NCBI GenBank assembly: GCA_035995165.1 | Contig: DASYKU010000078.1 | Location: 1 to 49,331 of the forward strand | Direction: 5' to 3' | Source of the DNA: Mycobacteriales bacterium | GTDB lineage: Bacteria; Actinomycetota; Actinomycetes; Mycobacteriales; CADCTP01 | Length of the DNA: 49,331 nucleotides | Shown here: in pieces, positions 41,080 to 49,315 of the stretch | How the letters are laid out: the number at the start of each line of letters is the position of its first letter | Position numbering within the stretch: position 1 is the stretch's first letter | Position numbers and translations under genes: made by a program | Notes under the pieces: model-generated | Told to the model about the DNA's origin: nothing | Seen by the model: only the letters and a program-made list of their open reading frames with translations | Database searches by the model: none

Positions 41080-41607
41080 ATGCGCCTGACCCGCCTGCCG
41101 GTCGTGCTCTCGGCCGCCGCCCTGTTGTCCGGCCTCGCCGGATGCGCGACGAGCATCGAGGGCTCCGGGACGATCGCGTCCGACGTCGTCACCGACGCAC
41201 CGACGGCGTCCCCGACCTCGGACGATCCGACCAGCAGCCCCACCCCGGACCCCACCACGGACAGCCCGACGCCGGACCCCACGCCGACGACGAACCCGGT
41301 CACCACCCGGGAGCGGGCGCTGTGCGTGCTGGAGCGGGCCGCGATCGCGAACGTCAACAGCTCGTTCAACGGATCCAAGGATCGCAGCGGGCAGATCCAG
41401 ATCCTCAAGACCGGCGCGGCCACCATCCGCGGCCAGATCAGCCGGTCCGGGCTGCCGGCCGCCGACGGCATCCGGCGGTCCGGCCAGGGCGTGCTCGACC
41501 AGCTGAATCGCCTGGCCACGGACGCGGGCGAGGGCAATTCGCCGAGCACGAACGCGTACAACGTGGCGACCCAGAAATTCCAGACGGCCTGCAACTCGAT
41601 CTCCTGA
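41080..41607 (+). CDS. Secreted lipoprotein of unknown function
   Basis: About 175 residues. The signal peptide ends in a lipobox (LLSGLAGC), followed by a Thr/Pro/Ser/Asp-rich linker (about 35-80: TSSPTPDPTTDSPTPDPTPT). The globular part contains two cysteines (ALCVLERAA, QTACNSIS) that could pair. I do not recognise the family. The start ATG 41080 is chosen because it directly precedes the signal sequence. Confidence 0.72.
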   Translation: MRLTRLPVVLSAAALLSGLAGCATSIEGSGTIASDVVTDAPTASPTSDDPTSSPTPDPTTDSPTPDPTPTTNPVTTRERALCVLERAAIANVNSSFNGSKDRSGQIQILKTGAATIRGQISRSGLPAADGIRRSGQGVLDQLNRLATDAGEGNSPSTNAYNVATQKFQTACNSIS

Positions 41608-41752
41608 CCTGCGGGAGCAGGGCGTACCGGCACATCGGTGCGGCGACACGATCTCCCCGCCCGGAGTGGCGTACTTGCGCGCGGACCTGGGAATGTGTGG
41701 ACTACCGGCACACAGACCGTGGTGACCGCATACTGAACGGGAGGACCGAGGG

Positions 41753-42187
41753 GTGAGCACGACCGTGGACCAGGCAGGAGGGCGCGGCCTGGCCGAGCGG
41801 CTGGGAATCGAGCCGGGCATGGTCGTGCAGGAGCTCGGTTACGACGAAGACGTCGACCATGAGCTGCGCGACGCGATCGAGGACCGGTCCGGCAACGAGA
41901 TGGTCGACGAGGACGCGGACGACGTCGTCGACGTGGTGCTGCTGTGGTGGCGGGAGGACGACGGCGACCTGGTCGACGCGTTGGTCGACGCGCTGCGCCC
42001 GCTCGAGGACAGCGGCACCGTCTGGCTTCTGACGCCGAAGTCCGGGCGCGAGGGGCACGTCCCGCCCTCCGACATCAGCGAGGCCGCGCCGACGGCCGGG
42101 CTGTCCCAGACCTCGAGCATCAGCGCGGCCCAGGACTGGGCCGGGGCTCGGCTGGTGACGCCCAAGACGGGACGTCCCAAGCGCTGA
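41753..42187 (+). CDS. DUF3052 family protein
   Basis: 144 residues: LAERLGIEPGMVVQELGYDE, DVVDVVLLWWREDDGDLVDA, GTVWLLTPKSGREGHVPPSD, SQTSSISAAQDWAGARLVTP. This actinobacterial family is usually encoded next to aceE. Its biochemical role is unknown. Acidic overall with a basic C-terminus. GGGAGG precedes the GTG. Confidence 0.85.
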   Translation: MSTTVDQAGGRGLAERLGIEPGMVVQELGYDEDVDHELRDAIEDRSGNEMVDEDADDVVDVVLLWWREDDGDLVDALVDALRPLEDSGTVWLLTPKSGREGHVPPSDISEAAPTAGLSQTSSISAAQDWAGARLVTPKTGRPKR

Positions 42188-42205
42188 CGACCCCCTGACG
42201 ACCCC

Positions 42206-42231
42206 CTGACCAGGCCACTCGGCCTGGTCAG
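42206..42231 (+). terminator. Terminator after DUF3052
   Basis: CTGACCAGGCC and its exact complement with a 4-base loop (ACTC), preceded by tandem CTGACGACCCC repeats. Confidence 0.75.
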
Positions 42232-42308
42232 TGGGCGCTCGGCCGCTCGGCGGGCGGTTCGGCCTGGCCAGCGGCGGGCGGCGGCTCGGCGGGCGCCCAG
42301 GCGCCCCG

Positions 42309-42356
42309 CCGCTCAGCGGCCGAGGCGGTTTGGTGGCCGCTCAGCGGCCGAGGCGG
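42309..42356. repeat. 20-base direct repeat
   Basis: CCGCTCAGCGGCCGAGGCGG at 42309-42328 and 42337-42356. The second copy encodes the last residues and stop of the minus-strand isomerase-family gene, so the first looks like a duplicated 3' end. Confidence 0.7.
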
Positions 42357-43246
42357 AGGAGGCGGCCGGCGCCGCCGACCCAGCGGGCGGCGGCTCGCAG
42401 GGCCGGCCCGCCCGGCAACCCCGGCACCTCGTCGACGATCGGCGCGAGCCGCAGGAGGTCCGGCAGCCCGTGCACCCGTACCGCCCGGCTGGCGAGCAAC
42501 GGCGGCACCGCCCGCCGCCCCGCGGACGCGTCCAGCAGCACGTCGGGCGCCGCCTCGACGGCGGCGCCCGGCGGCCGCGCGGTGACCGGCTCGGTCCGCC
42601 AGCCGCCGTCGGCCGTCCGGACCTGCCAGCCCGCCCGGCCCGTCCAGGCTGTCAGCGCGGTCCGCAGCCCGCGCCGCGCCGCGAACGCCCCGGTCACGTC
42701 GACCAGCGCCGCCAGCCCGGCGTCCAGCAGCACCTCCGGCGGGTGGATGCCGAGGTCCAGCGCGTGCACGGCCAGCTCGTACCCGCCGGCGTTGACGACG
42801 GTGAGCAGCGGCAGCGCGCCGACCACGGACATGACGGTGGCCCGCCCGAGCGCGTCGGGACCGTCGGGGCCGGCGTCGTCGTACCAGTCGGCGACCCGCT
42901 GCCGGGACCGTTCCAACGCCGCCAGCACGTCGGCCCGGGAGGCGCCCCGGTGGGCCGCGACGACCGCCGCGTTGGCCGCGTCGGTGTCGCCCTGTCCGGC
43001 CGGCCTGCCGGAACGGGCCTGGGCCAGCAGCCGGTCCAGCGTCGTCACGTCGTCCCAGTCGCCGATGTGGACGGCGACGTCGTGCCCGGTCCAGCCCGGC
43101 AGCCGCGACGGCCGGTCCAGGTCGGCGGCACCGGCGACGGCCAGGAACCCGTCCCAGGCGGCCAGCACCCGCGCCCGCTGCTGTCCGTACGGATGCTCCG
43201 CGAGCCCGGCCGGGCTGGCCTCGGGCGCCGGGGCAGGGCGTGACAT
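42341..43246 (-). CDS. Maleylpyruvate isomerase family mycothiol-dependent enzyme
   Basis: 301 residues of the DinB-like mycothiol-dependent superfamily: RVLAAWDGFLAVAG, LPGWTGHDVAVHIGDWDD (first metal His), VVNAGGYELAVHALDLG (second His region). Members use mycothiol and a divalent metal for isomerisation, detoxification or transfer; the substrate here is unknown. It diverges from the peroxiredoxin gene with 50 bases between starts, so both may share redox-linked control. Confidence 0.82.
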   Translation of the reverse strand: MSRPAPAPEASPAGLAEHPYGQQRARVLAAWDGFLAVAGAADLDRPSRLPGWTGHDVAVHIGDWDDVTTLDRLLAQARSGRPAGQGDTDAANAAVVAAHRGASRADVLAALERSRQRVADWYDDAGPDGPDALGRATVMSVVGALPLLTVVNAGGYELAVHALDLGIHPPEVLLDAGLAALVDVTGAFAARRGLRTALTAWTGRAGWQVRTADGGWRTEPVTARPPGAAVEAAPDVLLDASAGRRAVPPLLASRAVRVHGLPDLLRLAPIVDEVPGLPGGPALRAAARWVGGAGRLLRLGR

Positions 43247-43296
43247 GCTGCCATCGTGCCGGATCTGCCGGCCCCATTTCTGCGGAGGAGACCCGT

Positions 43297-43761
43297 ATGC
43301 CGGTCGAGGTCGGCCAGGAGGCCCCCGACTTCACCCTGCAGGACCAGAACCGCGAGCAGGTGACGCTGAGCTCGTTCCGCGGTCAGCAGAGCGTGCTGCT
43401 CGTCTTCTTCCCGTTCGCGTTCAGCGGGATCTGCACGAACGAGCTCTGCCAGGTCCGCGACGAGCTGCCGAGCTTCGAGGGCGACTCGGTGCAGGTGATG
43501 GGCATCAGCATCGACCACCCGTTCACGCTGAAGAGCTGGGCGGCGCAGGAGGGCTACCTCTTCCCGCTGCTGTCGGACTTCTGGCCGCACGGCGAGGTCG
43601 CGAAGGCGTACGGCGTGTTCAACGACATCGCCGGCATGGCCAACCGGGGCACGTTCCTCATCGACAAGCAGGGGGTCGTGCGGTTCGCCGAGGTGAACCA
43701 GCCGGGCGAGCGGCGCGACCAGTCCGCCTGGCACGAGGCGATGGCGCAGCTGCCGGCCTGA
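43297..43761 (+). CDS. Peroxiredoxin, AhpE-like
   Basis: 154 residues. The peroxidatic cysteine is C46 in PFAFSGICTNELCQVRDE; a second cysteine, C51, lies one helical turn on. The N-terminus VGQEAPDFTLQDQNREQVTL and the late GTFLIDKQGVVRFAEV are typical. It reduces hydroperoxides, with mycothiol/mycoredoxin or thioredoxin as reductant in actinobacteria. ATG 43297 follows a strong GGAGGAG, ruling out the longer open frame. Confidence 0.9.
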   Translation: MPVEVGQEAPDFTLQDQNREQVTLSSFRGQQSVLLVFFPFAFSGICTNELCQVRDELPSFEGDSVQVMGISIDHPFTLKSWAAQEGYLFPLLSDFWPHGEVAKAYGVFNDIAGMANRGTFLIDKQGVVRFAEVNQPGERRDQSAWHEAMAQLPA

Positions 43762-43803
43762 CCCAGGTGGCCGCGGGCTCGCACTTCACGTGGGCCCGCG
43801 GCG

Positions 43804-44589
43804 TCAGGTCGCCGCGGGCTCGCGCTTGACCGGCGCCGGCTCGCGGCGCCGGGCCCGGCGGTCCAGCAGCAGCAGGATCACCGGCCCGGCCAGTGCGAAC
43901 CCGCTGAACAGGAACCACTGCACGACGTACGCGAGGTGCTGGGCGACGAACGCCCCGCCGGCCGGATTGCTCAGGTCCGGCGCCGGCACCGGGGTGAGCC
44001 CCTGCTCGGCCGGCACGGAGGAGATCAGCTCCCCGAAGGCCGAGTACGCCGGTTCGCCGTTCCGGGACGCGAGCGCAGGTACGTCGATCCGCTCGATCTG
44101 CCGCGCGGGCAGGTTCGTCCCGAGCCCGCCGGATTCGCTGGACAGGATCCGCGCGATCACCTGAACCTGACCCACCGGCGGGTCCGGCGGTGTCGGGGTC
44201 AGCGTCGCCGCCCCGGTCGCCGGCATGAACCCGCGGTCGATGAACAACGTCCGCCCGGACGAGGTCCGCAGCGGCGTGATCACCAGGAAGCCCGGGGTGT
44301 CGTTGACCTGCCGCTGCCGGGCCAGGACCTGCTGCGTCCCGTCGTACGTCCCGGTGGCGGTGATCGTCCGGAACCGCACGGTGTCGTCGACGACCCGCCC
44401 CGGCGTGAGCACCTGGTCCACCGGCACCGCCGGCAGCGCCGCCGCCGTCCGCAGCTGGTCGTCCGCGAGCTTCTTCTCCCCGAACCGGTGCCACTGCCAG
44501 ACGCCCGCCGTACCGCACAGCCCGCCGAGCACCAACCCGAGGCTCACCAGGGCCAGCACCCGCAGCGGTCGGGTCGTCCGTCCAGACAC
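43804..44589 (-). CDS. SURF1 family cytochrome oxidase biogenesis protein
   Basis: 261 residues with two membrane anchors: N-terminal VLALVSLGLVLGGLCGTAGV and C-terminal YVVQWFLFSGFALAGPVILL. Between them is the SURF1 periplasmic domain (WQWHRFGEKKLADDQL, GFLVITPLRTSSGRTLFIDR GFMPA). It assists cytochrome c oxidase assembly (heme a insertion). The start is GTG. It is the last gene before the tRNA. Confidence 0.88.
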   Translation of the reverse strand: MSGRTTRPLRVLALVSLGLVLGGLCGTAGVWQWHRFGEKKLADDQLRTAAALPAVPVDQVLTPGRVVDDTVRFRTITATGTYDGTQQVLARQRQVNDTPGFLVITPLRTSSGRTLFIDRGFMPATGAATLTPTPPDPPVGQVQVIARILSSESGGLGTNLPARQIERIDVPALASRNGEPAYSAFGELISSVPAEQGLTPVPAPDLSNPAGGAFVAQHLAYVVQWFLFSGFALAGPVILLLLDRRARRREPAPVKREPAAT

Positions 44590-44655
44590 GCTCCGACACT
44601 ACGGCCCACCCCTTGTCCGCGCCCGCCCGGTACCCTCACCACCGCCCACTTCTCC

Positions 44656-44730
44656 GGGCGCGTAGCTCAGCGGAAGAGCACCCGCCTTACAAGCGGGGGG
44701 TCGCTGGTTCGAACCCAGCCGCGCCCACCA
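44656..44730 (+). tRNA. tRNA-Val (anticodon TAC)
   Basis: Full cloverleaf: acceptor GGGCGCG/CGCGCCC, D stem GCTC/GAGC, anticodon stem CCCGC/GCGGG with loop CTTACAA (TAC at 44688-44690), T arm GCTGG-TTCGAAC-CCAGC, discriminator A and encoded CCA (44728-44730). It reads GUA. Its 3' half is duplicated at 45451. Confidence 0.96.
44683..44729 (+). repeat. Putative attachment site, copy 1 (within tRNA-Val)
   Basis: 47 bases from the anticodon stem to the CC of CCA, identical to 45451-45497. This is the usual core of a tyrosine-recombinase attachment site in a tRNA 3' end. Confidence 0.8.
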
Positions 44731-44814
44731 CCGTCTGGACCTGCGGTTTCGGCGTGTCGCAACCGTCGGACGCGATCGTGGACCCGATCCGAGCCGTCGT
44801 GGGATCATGGGTAC

Positions 44815-45096
44815 ATGAGGAGCGAGCCACTGGACGACGCGGCTGCCCACCTCTCCGAGTTGGCGGAGGAGGTGGAGTCGACCCATGGACATCTCAGGAT
44901 CACGCGGTCGGGCCGCGCCAGTCTGGTGCTGCTGACCGAGGACGAGTTCGCCTCCATGCAGGAAACCGTCGCGCTCGCGGGTGACTCGGCGGCGCAGGAG
45001 GAGATTGCCGGGGCCGAGGCAGCATATTCGGCCGGCGACTTCGTGACCGGGGACGCGTTGCGCGCTCAATTCGGACTGCCGCCGCACGTTGCCTGA
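44815..45096 (+). CDS. Type II antitoxin, Phd/YefM family
   Basis: 93 residues. The N-terminal half (AAAHLSELAEEVESTHGHLR followed by ITRSGRASLVLLTEDEFASM) has the Phd/YefM DNA-binding fold. The C-terminal acidic tail (QEEIAGAEAAYSAGDFVTGD) would wrap the toxin. Its stop overlaps the toxin start by 8 bases. The pair is the only content between the two tRNA-derived repeats. Confidence 0.85.
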   Translation: MRSEPLDDAAAHLSELAEEVESTHGHLRITRSGRASLVLLTEDEFASMQETVALAGDSAAQEEIAGAEAAYSAGDFVTGDALRAQFGLPPHVA

Positions 45097-45361
45097 GCCC
45101 TATGAGTTGAAGGTCGCCGGTCCGGCGGTGCGCGCTCTGGCCAAGATTCCTGACCGAATCGGACTCGCGCTGGTCGAATTCATGACGGAGCGTTTGGTGG
45201 ACAATCCGCATCGGATCGGCAAGCCATTGATGGGCAAGTTCGCGGGTCTGTACGCCGCGCGTGTCCGCGACTATCGGATCCGGTACCGTATCGAGGAGAG
45301 CACGAGAACGGTCGTGGTCCTCCACGTGGCGCAGCGGGCAGACGCCTACCGGCCGGAGTAG
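45089..45361 (+). CDS. Type II toxin, RelE/ParE family
   Basis: 90 residues: YELKVAGPAVRALAKIPDRI, PHRIGKPLMGKFAGLYAARV, RDYRIRYRIEESTRTVVVLH, VAQRADAYRPE. This is the RelE mRNA interferase fold with the C-terminal Arg/His/Tyr cluster (VLHVAQRADAY). The apparent start is TTG 45089 inside the antitoxin gene, so translation is coupled. It probably cleaves ribosome-bound mRNA when the antitoxin is degraded. Confidence 0.87.
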   Translation: MPEPYELKVAGPAVRALAKIPDRIGLALVEFMTERLVDNPHRIGKPLMGKFAGLYAARVRDYRIRYRIEESTRTVVVLHVAQRADAYRPE

Positions 45362-45450
45362 GCAAGATCGTTCAGTCAGCGACCGCCTGTTGTCGTTTCG
45401 CTTGCGGCGGACCTGCTGAGACGGCTGGCTGGACAGCGTCGGGGCCGGGA

Positions 45451-45497
45451 CGCCTTACAAGCGGGGGGTCGCTGGTTCGAACCCAGCCGCGCCCACC
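45451..45497 (+). repeat. Putative attachment site, copy 2 (tRNA-Val 3' fragment)
   Basis: Perfect 47-base duplicate of 44683-44729, without the 5' half of the tRNA. It ends ...CCACC and then diverges. Confidence 0.85.
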
Positions 45498-45623
45498 CTC
45501 CTGACCTGCGTGTCTTCCGGTGATGGCCCCCGATACGGACGGGGACATCCGCCGCTGGTCTCGTTTACGGTCTCATTCGGGGGAGGCTGTGGTGCTCCAG
45601 AGGCGAGAACGTATGGTCCGAGC

Positions 45624-46296
45624 GTGGAGCGGTCGATCGAAGACGTGCGACGTCTGGTGAGCCAGGAGGAGGGCCAGACGCTTGAATTCCGACGTTCGGC
45701 CCTGATGAATCTTCGGATTCTAAGTCGGATTCTTGCGGCGCTCGCTAATAGCTCCGGAGGTACGGTCGTCCTCGCCGTCGACGAAACTCGCGCAGATCGA
45801 ATTGTGGGTGTAAGCGACCCTATTCGAGAAGAGCAGGCTCTACAAAAGGCGATCGAACGGCTCGATCCAATACCGGAGTACACCGTGCAGCGGGTGTCGG
45901 TTGATGGCCGGGTGTTGATCGTCGTTGACATCCCGGCCAGCGGACTGACCCTGTCTCCAGACGGCGCGTTTATCCGAGTGGGCGACAGGTCAATCGCTGC
46001 CCGCGGATGTCGTGCGCCGTCTCGCTCAAGAGGCGGCTGTCAGCCGGCCGGAGTCAACGCTAGAGACCCTTAGCTCAACGATCGCGACACAGACTCAACT
46101 GTTGGAGAGTCAGCTCGAACAGCTCACCGAACTCCGGCAGCAGCTAACGAAGCAAGGCGCCCTAATGGACGAGCAAGGGCAGCGAATGATCCGGCTTGAG
46201 CGTGGCTCTCACTGGTCACGCCAGTTATTCTGGTGCGTCGTCGGCGTCGTGCTTGGCGCCCTTGCGGGGGTTCTCGCTACCGCTTGGCTGACGTAG
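45624..46296 (+). pseudogene. AlbA_2/Schlafen-like domain protein with coiled coil and membrane anchor, frameshifted
   Basis: From GTG 45624 the first frame gives an AlbA_2 domain: QEEGQTLEFRRSALMNLRIL, LAALANSSGGTVVLAVDE, AFIRVGDRSI. Near 45995 one extra base (around ATC-G-CTGCCC) breaks the frame; the next frame continues LPADVVRRLAQEAAVSR, a coiled coil (QTQLLESQLEQLTELRQQL), then a C-terminal membrane helix (LFWCVVGVVLGALAGVLATA). Base composition is clearly lower in GC than the core genes, a sign of transfer. Either a pseudogene or a sequencing slip; the parts are otherwise complete. Confidence 0.75.
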
Positions 46297-47157
46297 ATTG
46301 ACGTCCCACAGAAGTGCACCAACTTGACTCGTGATATCACGACGAATTCCTGCCGTTAGATGCTGGTATCGGACAGTCATCGCACTCTGCGACCAACCCA
46401 TCAATCCCATCACGGCGCGATCGGGCACTCCGAGCAAGAGAAGGACTGTGGCGGCCGTGTGACGGGCGTCGTGCAGTCGGGCGTTCCGTACGCATGCGGC
46501 CCGCGAGGAGTGATTTCCATTCGTCGTGATCGGCTCGCGGATCGATTGGGCGGCCCACAGGCTGAGCCAATACCCACCCGCCTCTTTCCACAGGTGGCCC
46601 GCTCGCCGGCGTTCCAAGTCTTGCGTTTCTTGGTGGGTGCGCAGCAGCTCGACCAGGGGATCCGGCAAGCCGACTCCGCGGCGGCCGGCTCGGGACTTGA
46701 CTTCGGCCACCACCAGGCCGCCGCCGTGGCGGTCCGGACAGTCGGCGCCGCGCTTCTTGCCGCACGTGCCGCCGCAGCCGTGCTGCCAGGGCCGGCGCTG
46801 GAGCGCCCGCCGGACGATGAGCGTCCCGGCGTCGAGGTCGACGTCCCGCCGCTGAAGGCCCAGCGCCTCGCCTTTCCGGAGGCCGAGCGCGAGCGCCACC
46901 GCGAACCGGGTGCCGTTGCGGCGGGCGAGTGCGGCGGCGAGCAGCTGGCGGACTTCGTCCACGGACAGCGGCTCGACCTCGGCCTCGGCCAACCGCGGCG
47001 GCTTCGCGAGCTGACCGGGTTGCGGGCGACCGAACGAGCCAGGCGGGCCGAGCACGCTCCGCCTTGCGCGACAATCGGCCACCGCACGGCGTCGGAAGCA
47101 TGCCGATTCGTAGAAAGGCGAAGCGCGCCCTCCCGAGACATCCCCGGGAGGGCGCAC
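46225..47157 (-). pseudogene. Tyrosine recombinase (phage-type integrase), N-terminally truncated
   Basis: The catalytic domain is complete: Arg I in ALGLRKGEALGLQRRDVDLD, Lys in EVKSRAGRR, the HxxR box LHDARHTAATVLLLLGV, and the nucleophile Tyr in GWSQSAMTVRYQHL. The first recognisable sequence is KPPRLAEAEVEPLSVDEVRQ; the N-terminal arm-binding and core-binding domains (about 150 residues) are absent, and the ORF's first ~50 residues look like noise. It overlaps the end of the AlbA_2-like gene. It is the likely agent of integration at tRNA-Val. Confidence 0.8.
47125..47155. terminator. Terminator after the discoidin-domain gene
   Basis: GCGCCCTCCCG and its exact complement, an 11-base stem with a 9-base loop. 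Confidence 0.75.
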
Positions 47158-47193
47158 TTTGAGCGCGGCGTGTCGTGTCTGCTCGTCCGGTGC

Positions 47194-48075
47194 CTACTTG
47201 TCCCACACCTGCATCTCGGCGAACTGCAGCCGGTAGATCCCCGGCTCGTACACCGTGGCGGCCCGGCCGAACTGGGACACCTGGATGCGCACATACCGGC
47301 CCGTGTAGCCGGCGCCGAACGTGTAGGTGCGAGGGGTGCCGCCGTCCGCGCTCTGCCCGGTCAGCCGGTCGACGGTGTTCCAGTTGATGCCGTCGCCGGA
47401 CAGCTGGATGCTGAACGCCGAGGGGAAGCCGAGGCCCGTCATGGACGGGTCCTCACCGGGGACGGCCGTGCGGGGGAACAGGACGACCCGGCCCACCGAG
47501 GTGACGCTTCCCAGGTCGACAGTCACCGCGTCCGTGGACTGGGCCGTGGCGTGGGCTTGGCTGGTGTATCCCTTCGCGCCGACCAGGCTGGTGCTGATCC
47601 CGTCGGTGAGGTGCTGCAGTCCCCAGTCGGAGTTCTCCAGGGTGGTGCTCGCCGTCGCGGGACGGTGGAGGGAGACCGGTGTCGGGGCGGCGGACTGCAC
47701 CGTGACCTGGAGGTCGGGCGCGGAGGGGCACTGCATGCTGTCCTGGTAGCGGTCCACCACGACGTGGAGGCCGGGCGTCACGAACGTGATGTAGCCGTCG
47801 GGCGAGATGTCGGCCTTGTTGTCATCCGTGGCCAGGGTGTCGTAGACCCGATCCTGCACGTGATCGCCCTGGACGTCGACGGAGTAGTCGGTGGGCTCGC
47901 CGGCCTGCACCGTCGTGGGGCCGTCGATCAGCCTGACCGGGCACGAGACGGCGGCGGAAGCGGGCATGGCCGTCGCGATCGCGAGGCCGAGGACGATCGG
48001 GGCGACGGCGCCGCCGAGGATGAGGGCTCGCCCGCGGCGCGGAGCCCGGGGAGCGGTGTCGTTGTTCCGGTGCAT
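47194..48075 (-). CDS. Secreted protein with C-terminal F5/8 type C (discoidin) domain
   Basis: 293 residues. Signal peptide with RRGRALILGGAVAPIVLGL and cleavage near ASAAV. A short Ig-like or adhesin-like N-terminal part (LIDGPTTVQAGEPTDYSVDV) is followed by a discoidin domain (about 140-293: ASTTLENSDWGLQHLTDG, AVTVDLGSVTSVGRVVLFPR, GRYVRIQVSQFG, LQFAEMQVWDK), normally a carbohydrate-binding module. No catalytic domain is attached. GAAGGAA precedes ATG 48075. It sits among mobile-element remnants, so it may be island cargo. Confidence 0.85.
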   Translation of the reverse strand: MHRNNDTAPRAPRRGRALILGGAVAPIVLGLAIATAMPASAAVSCPVRLIDGPTTVQAGEPTDYSVDVQGDHVQDRVYDTLATDDNKADISPDGYITFVTPGLHVVVDRYQDSMQCPSAPDLQVTVQSAAPTPVSLHRPATASTTLENSDWGLQHLTDGISTSLVGAKGYTSQAHATAQSTDAVTVDLGSVTSVGRVVLFPRTAVPGEDPSMTGLGFPSAFSIQLSGDGINWNTVDRLTGQSADGGTPRTYTFGAGYTGRYVRIQVSQFGRAATVYEPGIYRLQFAEMQVWDK

Positions 48076-48582
48076 CAGGATTCCTTCACGATGAGGGTTG
48101 GGTGGCCCCGTTGTCGGAGCCACCTGGACCTGCGCCGCGCCGGCACGACTGTCTGGAATCACCAGTTCGCGCGGCGCCGGCTGCGCAGTGCCGAGTCAGT
48201 CGACGGGTCGGTAGGCCCTACGGCGCGAGGGTGATGATGCGAACGGCGTCGCTGGCGCCGCGATGCGGCAGACGCTCGTCCCGGTGGCGGGTCGATGCAT
48301 GGTGAATCCCTTCGGACGGATGACGCGACGGCCCGCTGGTCACCGATCCGGATTGCCCAGTCAGGTGAGGTGTCTCCGGCGGCCCAATGAGCTGTCGTCT
48401 ATTGGTCCGTCAAGACTGTCGACGTCGGCCCGCGCCGTCTGTTCGCCACCGAACCGTGCGACTGTACGGTTCCCGACACTCCGATCGCGGCGGTGAGCGT
48501 CTCTGAAGGCTTGCATCGGGAGTGAGACGGGACACCAGGTCCGGGCATTTCACCGAAGGTGGCCATGCGGAGCCGAGACACC
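48076..48582. other. About 500 bases without a convincing gene
   Basis: The region upstream of the discoidin-domain gene. The only clear structure is GAACCGT (48451-48457)/ACGGTTC (48466-48472), a perfect 7-base inverted repeat with an 8-base centre. No ORF here resembles a known protein. Confidence 0.5.
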
Positions 48583-48925
48583 TCAATTGTTCCGGTCACC
48601 AGCAAGAAATCGACGGCAGTCTGGCTCGTAGTCGAATTTCACTATCCGATCACGGCGACCCTTGCCGTGCACCCGCAGTTCCCGATTGTTCATGTCGAGA
48701 TCGCTGCGATCAGTCGGCGAACGTCTTTCCGTTACAGGACTTCGACAGCGACTCGAGTTCCTCCTCGTAGCGCTCCAGCAGGGACGCCATCCAGGTACGG
48801 ATGTCGTCGGCGGTGACGGCGGCCCAGGCGCCCGTGCCGCCGTGGGCCAGGAGATGGGCGGCGGCGAACCACCGGGTCGACTCGACGTAGACCCGGATCG
48901 GCTTCGGCGACTTGGCGCGCGGAGT
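48583..48925 (-). pseudogene. Second tyrosine recombinase remnant with internal deletion
   Basis: On the minus strand, about 48920-48750 reads SPKPIRVYVESTRWFAAAHL and TADDIRTWMASLLERYEEEL, the core-binding domain of an integrase. Around 48705-48600 another frame reads NNRELRVHGKGRRDRIVKFD, the strand just after Arg I of the catalytic domain. The 60-100 residues between these blocks and everything after are missing. Confidence 0.65.
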
Positions 48926-49315
48926 TCGCCGAGCCCTTGCGCAGCCGGGTCGCGACGATCAGCGGCGCCCCGCCCGGCGTCGACAGCGCGGCCAGCAGCG
49001 TTCAGACCCTTCACCCCGGAGTAGCCGTAACCGGCACCCGCGCTTGGCGTATCCCATCCCGGCGACCAGCGCACTCACCTTCGCCCCGCCGTGAACGCCC
49101 TTGTCCGTCGGCACCGTCAGATGCTCATCGACCAGAACCCGCAGACCAGCTCGGTCGGCCAACGCCAGCACCGGAACCAGCCCGCCCGCCGACACGAGAC
49201 TCGGATCATCGAACCGCGCTCGACCTGCTCGGACAGCCGAGTGCTCGGCAGCGCAGCGGAGACGGCGTGTACGCCGGCCATTCGTCGGGCACGGTGGTCT
49301 CGGTCTTGGTCTCAT
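48926..49315 (-). pseudogene. IS1380-family transposase remnant with internal deletion
   Basis: On the minus strand the N-terminus reads FDDPSLVSAGGLVPVLALAD, RAGLRVLVDEHLTVPTDKGV, HGGAKVSALVAGM and then directly GYAK; in intact IS1380 transposases over 100 residues, including the first catalytic Asp region, separate AGM from GYAK. After a one-base shift AGYGYSGVKGLN and, in another frame, RLRKGSANSAR follow before the sequence joins the integrase remnant. Not functional. Confidence 0.7.

Noticed and set aside
48445-48480. Hairpin resembling domain V of a group II intron (ACGGTTC end)
   Set aside because: Only a 7-base stem with an 8-base loop is present; the catalytic triad, bulge and 34-base length of domain V are missing and no intron protein is nearby.
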